Assembly: GCA_028820655.1 (NCBI GenBank)
Contig: JAPPIK010000019.1
Span: 53,348 to 101,453, forward strand
Source of the DNA: Candidatus Poribacteria bacterium
GTDB taxonomy: Bacteria > Poribacteria > WGA-4E > JAJDTR01
Length of the DNA stretch: 48,106 bases
Direction: 5' to 3'
Numbering within the stretch: position 1 is the stretch's first letter; the number at the start of each line of letters is the position of its first letter. The translations under genes and the position numbers were made by a program. The notes under the pieces were generated by a model. It saw only the letters and a program-made list of their open reading frames with translations. It did not search any database and was not told the origin of the DNA. This document shows positions 34,438 to 44,200 of this stretch, piece by piece.

Positions 34438-34650
34438 TTGGCTGACATTCACATGAAAGTTTGCCCTGTTTGCGAGAAGCAGTTTGAACCCCAACATGAC
34501 GAACAGCATCATTGCTCAACAGAATGTGCAAAATCAGCCTATGCAGCGGGCTGGCGAGCGCCTGCGGTGTCTGACGGTAAATACTGCGCCGGCTGCGCCC
34601 TCCTATTCCTCGTGATCATTATTGCTTTTTTGTTGTTAACACTACTCTAA
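34438..34650 (+). CDS. Small zinc-ribbon membrane protein
   Basis: A 70-residue protein (or 65 if it starts at ATG 34453, MKVCPVCEKQFEPQ). The N-terminus holds a four-cysteine zinc-ribbon-like motif (CPVC and CSTEC spaced by a His-rich stretch, EPQHDEQHHC). A second CAGC pair precedes a C-terminal transmembrane helix (LLFLVIIIAFLLLTLL). The product should sit in the inner membrane with the metal site in the cytoplasm. There is no strong Shine-Dalgarno for either start, so the start is uncertain. The family is not recognised and no operon partner is visible. Confidence 0.55.
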   Translation: MADIHMKVCPVCEKQFEPQHDEQHHCSTECAKSAYAAGWRAPAVSDGKYCAGCALLFLVIIIAFLLLTLL

Positions 34651-34889
34651 CCTGCACACGGAAGGGCATGAATCGGCACACCGTGCCCGCGGTCAGTGGG
34701 TTATTTTCCTGTATTCTGAGGACGAAAGAGTTTGTAGGGACGTGAAAGATATCGGTAGGTCAGTGAGGTCGGACGGTACAGTGCGGTGTTGGCATTCACT
34801 TCACTTTCGGCGGCACCAAGCGATAAGGGAGTTGCGCATTTAATAATATGTACTTCCTGCTTTTGCGGCAAAGGTCCGCTCAACCCAAC

Positions 34890-35096
34890 CTACCCACTTT
34901 GCATAGAATGAACGTCGTAATTGGTGAGATGCTCGCTCAATTTGACATCAATAGCATCTACTTTCTTGGTAAGGTTATCGTGTTCTCGACTCATTTGCGT
35001 ACGCAGGTCGTCGATACGTTTGTTGGTTAAATTGCTAGTGAAGAGAATAACAGCAATAATGACTGCCGGAGGTAACCACGCAGTCAGTATTTCCAT
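34890..35096 (-). CDS. Small membrane protein with coiled coil
   Basis: A 68-residue protein with an N-terminal transmembrane segment (MEILTAWLPPAVIIAVILFT) followed by a charged heptad-like helix (RIDDLRTQMSREHDNLTKKV, DAIDVKLSEHL). AAAGGAGGT about 8 bases before ATG is a very strong ribosome-binding site. The membrane-then-coil layout mirrors, in reverse order, that of the XhlA-like protein at 1585, but no phage genes are nearby. The function is unknown; a small oligomeric membrane sensor or accessory is possible. Confidence 0.65.
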   Translation of the reverse strand: MEILTAWLPPAVIIAVILFTSNLTNKRIDDLRTQMSREHDNLTKKVDAIDVKLSEHLTNYDVHSMQSG

Positions 35097-35210
35097 TGTT
35101 CGAACCTCCTTTGGGTGTCAACTCCTCAATTGTGAACGAGTTAACAATGTTAAATATACTCAATAATCAACGATGTTTCAATACAAAGTGAACTTATCCC
35201 CATCCTTTCG

Positions 35211-35276
35211 ACAGAGGTGTTTGCCGCGTTTCCGAAGAGTGTGAAGCCGTTGTACCAGCATCGGGTGACGGAGTAG
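35211..35276 (+). pseudogene. 3' fragment of a dioxygenase C-like gene
   Basis: The translated end TEVFAAFPKSVKPLYQHRVT plus E-stop matches the last 21 residues of dioxygenase C (33946-34008), with a few base changes. Upstream sequence is unrelated, so this is a fossil of a second copy or a copied fragment. Confidence 0.8.
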
Positions 35277-35493
35277 GTTCTGTCTGAATCACGGATTAAA
35301 CGGATTTCGGGGATTAAAATCACGCAATCGTCAGGTTTAGGCAGTTTGAAGATTCTATCCTCAATTGAATGATTGAATAGGGAAGGGGATAGAGGATCTG
35401 ATCCTTGTTCCGTCACTTGATTGAATTCTATCGCGCTCGGCGTTCAGTCGCCTAATCCTTTCAACCTTGAAAACGCATCAGGAGGCATGCTCT

Positions 35494-38400
35494 ATGTCTA
35501 GACATCCGTTCGCTGTCTCTTTGATTTGCCTTTTGACGTTCATCGTCGGGGCTCAACACGTGTCCGCTCAATCGCAATTGGCTCAAGATGCCTACGCCAT
35601 CTTTGAAGCGAGGTGCCTCAACTGCCACGGTCCCGACGGCGCCTTCCGTGAGACACTCCTTATCGAACACGGCGAACTTATTGATGGAGGTACCGTTGTT
35701 CCGGGAAATCCCAATGCCTCCGAGTTGTACAAGCGCCTGCTCGGTCCCACCGAAAACGGCGCACAGATGCCGTTGGCACAGCAGCCGTTAACCGTCGCGG
35801 ACGTTGACACGATTCGACAATGGATTCTCGCCGGCGCTCCCGATTGGACAATTACCCCGACAACCCTCCGCCGTTTCATCGCTCCCCGCGACGTGCTCAC
35901 GAGCATCGAGTCGCATCTCAACTCGCTCTCGTCGTTCGACCGTTCCTTCGCACGATACTTTACGATGACGCATCTCTATAATGCCGGGGAAACTCCCGAG
36001 ATACTTGCCGAATACCGCGCAGCGCTCTATAAACTGGTCAACAGCCTCTCATGGGGAAGCGAGATTATCAACCCGCAACCTATTGACCTCCAAGCGACCA
36101 TCTTCTATATCGACCTGCGGCATTACGAGTGGGACCGGAACGACGGTTGGACGACGTTGGAAGAGGCGTATCCTTATCACATTTCGTTCGAGGCACCCGC
36201 CCATCTCGCCCTGCGGAATCAACTGGCGAGGTTGCAGACACAGATGAAGACCGATGTGCCGTCGCTGCATGTGGACTGGTTTATTGCAACAGCTTCTACG
36301 CCGCCGTTGTATCACGAACTGCTTTCGCTGCCGTTGACCGACAGCGAGTTGGAAACCCGATTGGAGGTCGATGTCGCAGCCAATCTGGTGAATGCACCCG
36401 GGGTTCGCGTCTGGCGCGCCGGTTTCAAAGATTCGGGTGTGTCAAACCACAACCGGGTAGTGGAACGCCATATCTCTCGTTATGGAGCCTATTGGAAGAG
36501 TTACGACTTTGCCGGCAGCGCCGGTAGACAGAACATCTTAACGCACCCGCTTAATTTCACGCATGACGGGGGAGAAGTTATCTTCAATCTCCCAAACGGG
36601 CTGCAAGGATACTACCTTTCCAATGCCTCCGGTCTCCGATTGGACGAAGCCCCGATCAACATTGTGTCCAATCCTGCGGCAAGCGACCCGACGGTACGCA
36701 ACGGAATCTCCTGTATAGGCTGCCATACCGAAGGCATGAAGACGTTTGAAGACGAGGTGCGTTCGGTGATCGAGAGCAACCCCAATCCTCCCTACGATAA
36801 AGCGCAGGCGCTGCGGTTGTACGTCGAGCAATCGGAGATGGACGCTCACGTAGAAAAAGACATGGACAAATACAGAGACGCGCTTGAAGCCACGGGGGGC
36901 GAGTTTGGCGGCATCGAACCGGTTTCGCGTTTCCACGAGGCGTTTCAGGGACCGGTGGACGCGGCATACGCCGCTGCCGTGGTCGGATTGCAGACCGAGA
37001 CCTTCCTTGAGAGGGTTCGTGAGAACACGGGACTTCAGAACGTTGGATTGCTGGCGCTAGACAACCCAAACGGGAGTGTGAAGCGAGACACCTGGACATC
37101 AAGTTTCCGAGACATAATTTCCGCGCTGGACTACCCGGACCGGGTTGGAGCGCCTCCGGACATAACGCAGCCCGATGTGCTGCCGGGTTCACATGTCCAT
37201 ATCCCGGATCCGAACCTTCGCACCTTCATCGCCGCTGAACTTGGCAAACGCCCGAATACTCCGATAACAGCGGAGGAGATGAAACGATTAACAAACCTAG
37301 ATTTGTGCAAGGGTGGGTGCGAGAAGGGTATCCAAGATTTGACAGGGGTGCAGTTTGCGACAAATCTAAGACGAATAAATATATCACACAATCAAGTGTC
37401 CGACATATCACCCGTAGCAGGTTTAATCGAACTGCGCGAGCTCTGGCTTACCGACAACCCTGTATCCGATATATCCGCCGTGAGGGGCTTAACAAATCTC
37501 ACTCACCTAGGATTTGAGCGCTGTCAGGTGTCCGATATATCTCCCGTGAGGGGTCTAATCAGCCTCACTCACCTTTACGTTTTGAGAAATACCATAACTG
37601 ACCTGTCGCCGGTAGAGGGTTTAATTGAATTGCGCGAATTATTGACGCTTGATAACCTTTTCTCCGATATATCTCCCGTAAGAAACCTGACAAAACTCGT
37701 TCACTTAAATTTCGATCACACTGTGGTATCCGATATATCCGCTCTTGCGCGACTCATCAATTTGGAGCTTTTGGGTTTTACCCATGCCCAAGTCTCCGAT
37801 CTATCGCCGCTCGCGGGATTGATAAATCTGAGAATTCTAAATATTAGTGGCAACTCCATATCCGACCTGTCCGCTCTTACTGAATTAGTCGAATTGACGC
37901 ATGTAAATTCTAGAGACAACCTAATTTCGGACGTAACTCCATGTTCGGGCTTAACCAAATTGGTTGAATTAGACCTCGATGGTAACAGAATATCGGACAC
38001 ATCGCCCCTAGCAGGACTAGCTGGGTTAAATCGTCTGGACCTTGCAGCCAATTCCATAACAGATATATCGCCCCTTGCACGGCTAACCAACTTAAAATGG
38101 TTAAGGGTTTCAGACAACGACATCTCGGACGTGACGCCGCTCGCGAGTTTAACCAACCTGAGGTGGCTGGGGGTCTATAACAACAAAATCACTGACCTGT
38201 CGCCTTTGAAAGGGTTACGCGAAAATACAACACTGCTTTGGCACGGCAATCCGGTGTTTCCCACCGACGCGCCGAAAATCGACGCATCTTGGTTATGGGT
38301 CGTGCTACCTTACGTCCAGCCGAGTGGAAGGGAAGATTTACTATCAAAAGCAAGTGGAGGCACCGTGACAGAGTTGGAGATTGCTACACACGGCGCAACT

Positions 38401-39798
38401 GCGGGGGAGCCAGTCGGCGAGGACGTATGGACCTACCGCAGACTCCCAACGACGGGATGGAACAACGTTGACCTGATGCTCGGAAACCGCGAGGACGCTT
38501 TCCGTTTTTCCCACATGCTTTACGGCACTATATCTCTATATTCACCGCGGGAGCAGGAAACCACCATGTATGTCGGCAGCCATAACGATTTCAAGGTCTG
38601 GCTCAACGGGTCTTTGATTTACCAATCTCTTCGTTACCATGCGAGTGCCGATTATACAGATTTTTTCCCAGTCACGCTGAAGCAGGGAAGAAATGTTTTG
38701 TTAGTAGCGGTTGAGGCCAACTATAATTCCTTTTTCGGATTTGAAACAGGCACCGAATATACGGTAGGCACCGGAATCGGCTATGCCTTTTCCGTGACGC
38801 CGATCCACATCGGCGACACCTTTACCTTCGACGTGCGTGCAGACAGCGTTTCCGATCTCGCGGGTTGGCAGTTTGATCTCGCCTTTGATCCTACCGTCCT
38901 TGAAGCGAAGCAAGTGAGCGAAGGCGACTTCCTGAAGTCGGATGGCGGGGCCACTTTCTTCCAGAGCGGGCGTATTGACAACGCGGCAGGAAAAATCACG
39001 GGGCTGATTGCGGGGCGGATTAGCGAAGGCGGCGCGAGCGGCAACGGCTCCCTGCTTCAGGCGGAGTTCACGGCAATATCCGAAGGTGAAACGGAATTGG
39101 CTCTCGACAATTTTGAGTTCGGCTCAATCACGGGAGAAAATATCTCTGCAAGCCCGCTTGAGGTACGCATCACCGTGGAGGAAAGACTGCTGACCGGGGA
39201 CGTAAACCGAGATGGACGGGTGAGTATTTTGGATTTGATTCTCGTGGCGCAACAGTTGGGGAAAAGGGTAGCCGCTGACTCGCCCGTGGATATCAACGCG
39301 GATGGAATCGTGAACATCTTCGACCTGACGCTGGTGGCGCAGGGGATTGTGGGCGCCGCCGCGCCCGCGGTTGGGACGGGAAGTGTAGACGCCGCAACGA
39401 TAGAAGCATGGATTGCAGAGGCGCGCTTGGCAGACGATGGTTCGATTGTTTTTCAACAGGGAATTGCAAATCTTCAAAGCCTGTTAACCGCACTGATTAT
39501 TCCTGATGAAACTGCACTAGACGCCAACTACCCGAATCCGTTTAATCCAGAGACGTGGATACCGTATCAGTTGGCGGTGCCGAGTGACGTCACGTTGACG
39601 CTTTACGATATGAGCGGGGGAGTGGTTCGGCGTTTGGAAGTGGGGCATCAAACGGCGGGGTTGTACCGGAGCCGCAACCGCGCGTTGTATTGGGACGGCA
39701 GGAATCGGGATGGGGAGCCTGTTGCGAGCGGATTGTACTTTTACACGTTGAGCGCGGGCGAATTCACGGCGACGCGGAGGATGCTGATTAGGAAGTAA
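35494..39798 (+). CDS. Cytochrome-LRR-cohesin-dockerin surface protein 1
   Basis: A 1434-residue exported multidomain protein. The start is ATG 35494 (AGGAGG 8 bases upstream); the signal peptide ends near HVSAQS. Domains in order: a c-type haem module with C41LNCH45 and likely Met ligand in GAQMP; a large domain with a second haem motif C407IGCH411; 14 leucine-rich repeats of 22 residues (about 611-913, pattern DISPLAGLTNLxxLxLxxNxI, internalin-like); a PA14/sugar-binding-like domain (TTMYVGSHNDFKVWLNG); a cohesin (about 1105-1229, GWQFDLAFDPTVLEAKQVSE); a dockerin (about 1235-1287, GDVNRDGRVSILDLILV, VDINADGIVNIFDLTLV); and the common tail (NYPNPFNPETWIPYQL to ATRRMLIRK). Cohesin plus dockerin in one chain allows chain-like assembly. 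Haem suggests electron transfer or peroxidase-like chemistry outside the cytoplasm. Confidence 0.92.
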   Translation: MSRHPFAVSLICLLTFIVGAQHVSAQSQLAQDAYAIFEARCLNCHGPDGAFRETLLIEHGELIDGGTVVPGNPNASELYKRLLGPTENGAQMPLAQQPLTVADVDTIRQWILAGAPDWTITPTTLRRFIAPRDVLTSIESHLNSLSSFDRSFARYFTMTHLYNAGETPEILAEYRAALYKLVNSLSWGSEIINPQPIDLQATIFYIDLRHYEWDRNDGWTTLEEAYPYHISFEAPAHLALRNQLARLQTQMKTDVPSLHVDWFIATASTPPLYHELLSLPLTDSELETRLEVDVAANLVNAPGVRVWRAGFKDSGVSNHNRVVERHISRYGAYWKSYDFAGSAGRQNILTHPLNFTHDGGEVIFNLPNGLQGYYLSNASGLRLDEAPINIVSNPAASDPTVRNGISCIGCHTEGMKTFEDEVRSVIESNPNPPYDKAQALRLYVEQSEMDAHVEKDMDKYRDALEATGGEFGGIEPVSRFHEAFQGPVDAAYAAAVVGLQTETFLERVRENTGLQNVGLLALDNPNGSVKRDTWTSSFRDIISALDYPDRVGAPPDITQPDVLPGSHVHIPDPNLRTFIAAELGKRPNTPITAEEMKRLTNLDLCKGGCEKGIQDLTGVQFATNLRRINISHNQVSDISPVAGLIELRELWLTDNPVSDISAVRGLTNLTHLGFERCQVSDISPVRGLISLTHLYVLRNTITDLSPVEGLIELRELLTLDNLFSDISPVRNLTKLVHLNFDHTVVSDISALARLINLELLGFTHAQVSDLSPLAGLINLRILNISGNSISDLSALTELVELTHVNSRDNLISDVTPCSGLTKLVELDLDGNRISDTSPLAGLAGLNRLDLAANSITDISPLARLTNLKWLRVSDNDISDVTPLASLTNLRWLGVYNNKITDLSPLKGLRENTTLLWHGNPVFPTDAPKIDASWLWVVLPYVQPSGREDLLSKASGGTVTELEIATHGATAGEPVGEDVWTYRRLPTTGWNNVDLMLGNREDAFRFSHMLYGTISLYSPREQETTMYVGSHNDFKVWLNGSLIYQSLRYHASADYTDFFPVTLKQGRNVLLVAVEANYNSFFGFETGTEYTVGTGIGYAFSVTPIHIGDTFTFDVRADSVSDLAGWQFDLAFDPTVLEAKQVSEGDFLKSDGGATFFQSGRIDNAAGKITGLIAGRISEGGASGNGSLLQAEFTAISEGETELALDNFEFGSITGENISASPLEVRITVEERLLTGDVNRDGRVSILDLILVAQQLGKRVAADSPVDINADGIVNIFDLTLVAQGIVGAAAPAVGTGSVDAATIEAWIAEARLADDGSIVFQQGIANLQSLLTALIIPDETALDANYPNPFNPETWIPYQLAVPSDVTLTLYDMSGGVVRRLEVGHQTAGLYRSRNRALYWDGRNRDGEPVASGLYFYTLSAGEFTATRRMLIRK

Positions 39799-39911
39799 GT
39801 TTTTCGCAGACTGAAGTGCAAACGACAATGTAGGCCACAGCTTAAATGGCTTTTAAACTTCAACCTTAATTTTCGTTCAAAACCGTCTAAACATTGGGGG
39901 TAAGGGTAAAA

Positions 39912-40442
39912 ATGAGGAAATCACTGGCAATTTTAGTATTTTGGCTAGCTGTAGTATTTGTTTTATTGGTAATTATTAAAATTCTTTCATCCTCACACCA
40001 AGACGGATTGATTGAAGTCAAGATTAACGACACTGAAGTACCAAAAGAAACTTCAGTAATTGAGAACCTTGAGGCTACAGACACGGCTCTAGGTAAAGTC
40101 GATAGTCCTGCAGATGATTTTAAAATCCCGATAACGGTGGCGGCAAGGAGTATAGTCAATGAGTATGAAAAGAACGAAATAAAAGCAGACCTTACATATA
40201 AGGGTGAGGTAATATTCGTAACAGGTTATGTATTCGATATAGAGAAAAGATTTGGGAAAGTAGTTGTGTTGATTGAGGGTGAAGATTGGGCTCACGTTCA
40301 GTGCGAATTGCAGGAGAGCGAAACTTTGAAGGCAGCTAATCTCATTAAGGGATATCCAGTAACAGCACTGGGAGTCGTCAGCGGGAAAGGTATTTTAGGT
40401 TATGTAAATATGGAGTCCTGTATATTGTATCCTACAAAATGA
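39912..40442 (+). CDS. Membrane-anchored tRNA_anti-like OB-fold protein
   Basis: A 176-residue protein with an N-terminal transmembrane anchor (MRKSLAILVFWLAVVFVLLV), a polar linker and a C-terminal OB-fold domain of the tRNA_anti-like type: SIVNEYEKNEIKADLTYKGE, VTGYVFDIEKR, VQCELQESE, LIKGYPVTALGVVSGKG and a final ESCILYP. Despite the name, these domains are found in many envelope proteins and their ligand is unknown. The start is ATG 39912 with an AAGGG stretch upstream; an earlier TTG at 39894 is less likely. It lies between the two large cytochrome-LRR genes on the same strand. Its AT-rich codon use differs from those neighbours, hinting at a separate origin. Confidence 0.7.
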   Translation: MRKSLAILVFWLAVVFVLLVIIKILSSSHQDGLIEVKINDTEVPKETSVIENLEATDTALGKVDSPADDFKIPITVAARSIVNEYEKNEIKADLTYKGEVIFVTGYVFDIEKRFGKVVVLIEGEDWAHVQCELQESETLKAANLIKGYPVTALGVVSGKGILGYVNMESCILYPTK

Positions 40443-40833
40443 TTAACTGCTGCAAATGAAACATTCGCGAGTTAGCAGGCGTAGTTTAACAAGACTAATC
40501 CTGTTTGAAATTTCGACAAATTCGGACAATGCATCTAAGTTACGACCGACTTGTCGTCCAGATGGGGTATGGTAATGACGGCACAATAGATTCTCTCAGG
40601 TGACACTCAACATAGCGCTCCGCTGGAGTACGGGAATTTGGACACATCGCATGCTATCAATATCCCGAACCTCTGGATCGAAAGTATAGAATCTTCAAGT
40701 GGTACTTTTTCGGAGCAGCCGTAACACGAGAGTGGAGTGTCACTTGAATCGGGAATTATTCCACCAAGGATGATATATGCTAGAGACGAAACTTTGGGGC
40801 AAGATACCCTTCCCACATAGAAATTTGAGGTAG
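40443..40833. other. Intergenic region, no gene seen
   Basis: About 390 bases. A 100-codon minus ORF at 40607-40909 runs through it but has no ribosome-binding site and no protein-like pattern. It is probably decayed coding sequence of the fossil copy that ends at 41106. Confidence 0.4.
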
Positions 40834-41106
40834 TTGCTTGCCGAAAAAAGTATGGCGATTGGAATAACGCCACGCTCAAAAGGTGTACTCGCAGAGGTGG
40901 TGCTGACAATTTATGGCATGAATGGGGGAGTGGTCCGGCGTTTGGAGATAGGACATCAAGTAGCGGGGAGGTACCGGAGCCATAATCGCGCTGCCTGTTG
41001 GGACGGCCGTGATCGACGCTGTGAATCCGTGGCCAGTGAGCTTAATTTTTATACACTGAGAGCGGGCGAGTTTACGGCAACTCGCAAGATGTTAATGAGC
41101 AAGTAG
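40834..41106 (+). pseudogene. Fossil C-terminal domain of a third cytochrome-LRR-type gene
   Basis: The frame reads VVLTIYGMNGGVVRRLEIGH, QVAGRYRSHNRAACWDGRDR and FTATRKMLMSK, a decayed form of the common C-terminal domain (compare DVTLTLYDMSGGVVRRLEVG and ATRRMLIRK in the flanking paralogues). Key residues are altered: CWDGRD for YWDGRN, and SELNFYTL for SGLYFYTL. No upstream domains remain; NPFNPETW is gone. It shows that the locus once held at least one more copy. Confidence 0.85.
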
Positions 41107-41269
41107 TAGGGGACCGTCTCCGTGACGTCCTACGATTAAAGAGGTCGGGGCGCGTCATATTTTATTCTTTGCATTATGCATTATTTTACACTACCACTGC
41201 GTTCCATGAATTGGATGCATTTGCGTACCTACCGGGCACAAGAGATCGGTTATCTACAGGAGATATTTC

Positions 41270-44200
41270 ATGTTTAAACGCCATTTCACTTCCGCATTGA
41301 TTTGCCTATTTCTCTTTATTGCAGGTGATTACTATGTATCCGCTCAATCACAATTGGCACAGGATGCCTACGCCATATTTGAGGCGAGTTGCCTCAACTG
41401 CCACGGTCCCGACGGCGCTTTTCGAGAAACGCTCCTCATCGAACACAGCGAACTCATTGACAGGGGAACCGTTGTTCCGGGAAATCCCAATGCCTCCGAG
41501 TTGTACAAGCGCCTGCTCGGTCCCACCGAAAACGGCGCACAGATGCCGTCCGGACAGGAACCGTTGCCCGCTCAGTCCATTGAGACGGTTCGACGTTGGA
41601 TTCTAGCCGGAGCACCCGATTGGACGATTACGCCGACAACCCTCCGCCGTTTCATCACGCCCCGCGAAGTGCTCACGAGCATTGAGTCGCATCTCAACTC
41701 TCTCTCGTCGTTCGACCGTTCCTTCGCGCGCTACTTCACGATGACGCATCTCTATAATGCCGGAGAAACTCCCGAGATACTTGCCGAATACCGCGCAGCG
41801 CTGTATAAATTGGTCAACAGCCTTTCATGGGGAAACGGGATTATCAACCCGCAACCCATCGACCCCCAAGCGACCATCTTCTACATTGACCTACGTCACT
41901 ACGAGTGGGATCGAAATGACGGTTGGACGAAGCTGGAAGAAGCCTATCCCTATCACATTTCGTTCGACGCGCCCGCCCATCTCGCAACCCGGAATCAACT
42001 GGGGCGGTTGCAGACACAGATGAAGACCGATGTGCCGTCGCTGCATGTGGACTGGTTTATTGCAACAGCTTCTACGCCGCCGTTGTATCACGAACTGCTT
42101 TCGCTGCCGTTGACCGACAGCGAGTTGGAAACCCGATTGGAGGTCGATGTCGCAGCCAATCTGGTGAATGCACCCGGGGTTCGCGTCTGGCGCGCCGGTT
42201 TCAAAGATTCGGGTGTGTCAAACCACAACCGGGTAGTGGAACGCCATATCTCTCGTTATGGAGCCTATTGGAAGAGTTACGACTTTGCCGGCAGCGCCGG
42301 TAGACAGAACATCTTAACGCACCCGCTTAATTTCACGCATGACGGGGGAGAAGTTATCTTCAATCTCCCAAACGGGCTGCAAGGATACTACCTTTCCAAT
42401 GCCTCCGGTCTCCGATTGGACGAAGCCCCGATCAACATTGTGTCCAATCCTGCGGCAAGCGACCCGACGGTACGCAACGGAATCTCCTGTATAGGCTGCC
42501 ATACCGAAGGCATGAAGACGTTTGAAGACGAGGTGCGTTCGGTGATCGAGAGCAACCCCAATCCTCCCTACGATAAAGCGCAGGCGCTGCGGTTGTACGT
42601 CGAGCAATCGGAGATGGACGCTCACGTAGAAAAAGACATGGACAAATACAGAGACGCGCTTGAAGCCACGGGGGGCGAGTTTGGCGGCATCGAACCGGTT
42701 TCGCGTTTCCACGAGGCGTTTCAGGGACCGGTGGACGCGGCATACGCCGCTGCCGTGGTCGGATTGCAGACCGAGACCTTCCTTGAGAGGGTTCGCGAGA
42801 ACACGGGGCTTCAGAACGTTGGATTGCTGGCGCTCGATAATGCAAACGGGAGTGTGAAGCGAGACACCTGGGCATCTAGTTTTAGAGACATAATTTCTGC
42901 GCTGGACTATCCGGACCGGGTTGGAGAGCCCCCAGTCATAACGCAGCCGGAGGTGTTGCCGGGAGGGCAGGTTCATTTTCCCGATTCCAACCTGCGTGCT
43001 GCCGTTGCAGAAGCGCTTGGCAAAAACGCCAATGCTCCCATTACCGCGGAGGAGATGAAAGGATTGAGAGGACTTAATGCGAGCAACAGAGGAATTCGTG
43101 ATCTAACAGGCATTCAGTTTGCAACCAATCTAGACGAGTTGCTGATCGACGAAAATAACATATCGGACCTGTCCCCGCTTGAGCGATTGGCCAATCTAAG
43201 GAGGTTACGTTTTAAGGGGAACAACGTGACTGATCTATCGCCGGTGTCTAGCATAATTAATCTGGAAATCCTTACATTTCACCGTAACAACGTGTCTGAC
43301 TTCCCAGCGCTGGCGCAATTAACGAAACTCGAAGAACTGGGATTCAACGAAAATAAAATTACAGACATCGGGCCGCTTGCGGGATTAATTAATTTGACAC
43401 ACATCTCCACGTGGGGCAATCGTTTTTCTGATCTATCACCCCTGGCGAGATTAAAAAAGTTGGAGAAAGTCGACATTTGCGGCGCAGACTTAAGCCAGGC
43501 GAGCCTCGCCCCACTGACAAACCTGCCCAATCTGAGAGAGCTTTATCTTGCCGGAAACGGAATAACGGACATATCACTCATCGCGAGATTAACAGAGCTA
43601 GACAGGCTGGGACTTGACCATAACCGAATTTCAAATTTATCGCCTCTTGCTGGATTAACCAATTTGAAGTGGTTAAGCCTGCACCGGAACCGAATTTCTG
43701 ACCTATCTCCGCTTACAGGATTGAATAATTTGACATGGCTGAAGATATCCAATAACGAAATCACCGACCTGTCTATTCTGGATGGAATACGGGACAATCT
43801 AAACACCTTGATAGCCTACGGAAATCTGGAACTCTTGAGAGGCGCGGGCCCGAAAATAGAGGGTCCCTGGTTGTGGGTGTTTCTCCCAACCACACGACAC
43901 AAACTCAACGAGAACGTGGATTTACTAGCGGAAGCCAGCGAAGGGGAGGTGACCGAGCAGAAGATCGGCACTGCAGGCGCGACAGAGGGTAACGCCGTCG
44001 GCGATGCGGTATGGACACTCGACAGACTACCGCCTACGGGCAGGAACAACCTTATTGATATGGTGGGTCGCAGGCTCCCCGACGGCGTTATGTACGGCGC
44101 ACTCTTTCTCCATTCGCCGATCAAGCAGGACACGACCATGTTTCTCGGTGCTGATCAGGAAGTAAGGGTCTGGCTCAACGGCGAGGTGATGTACCAGCGT

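Noticed and set aside
36538-42976. Minus-strand ORFs inside the cytochrome-LRR genes (36656-37192, 42314-42976)
   Set aside because: They repeat identically in both paralogues because the coding strand is identical, and have Arg/Pro-rich composition typical of antisense frames.
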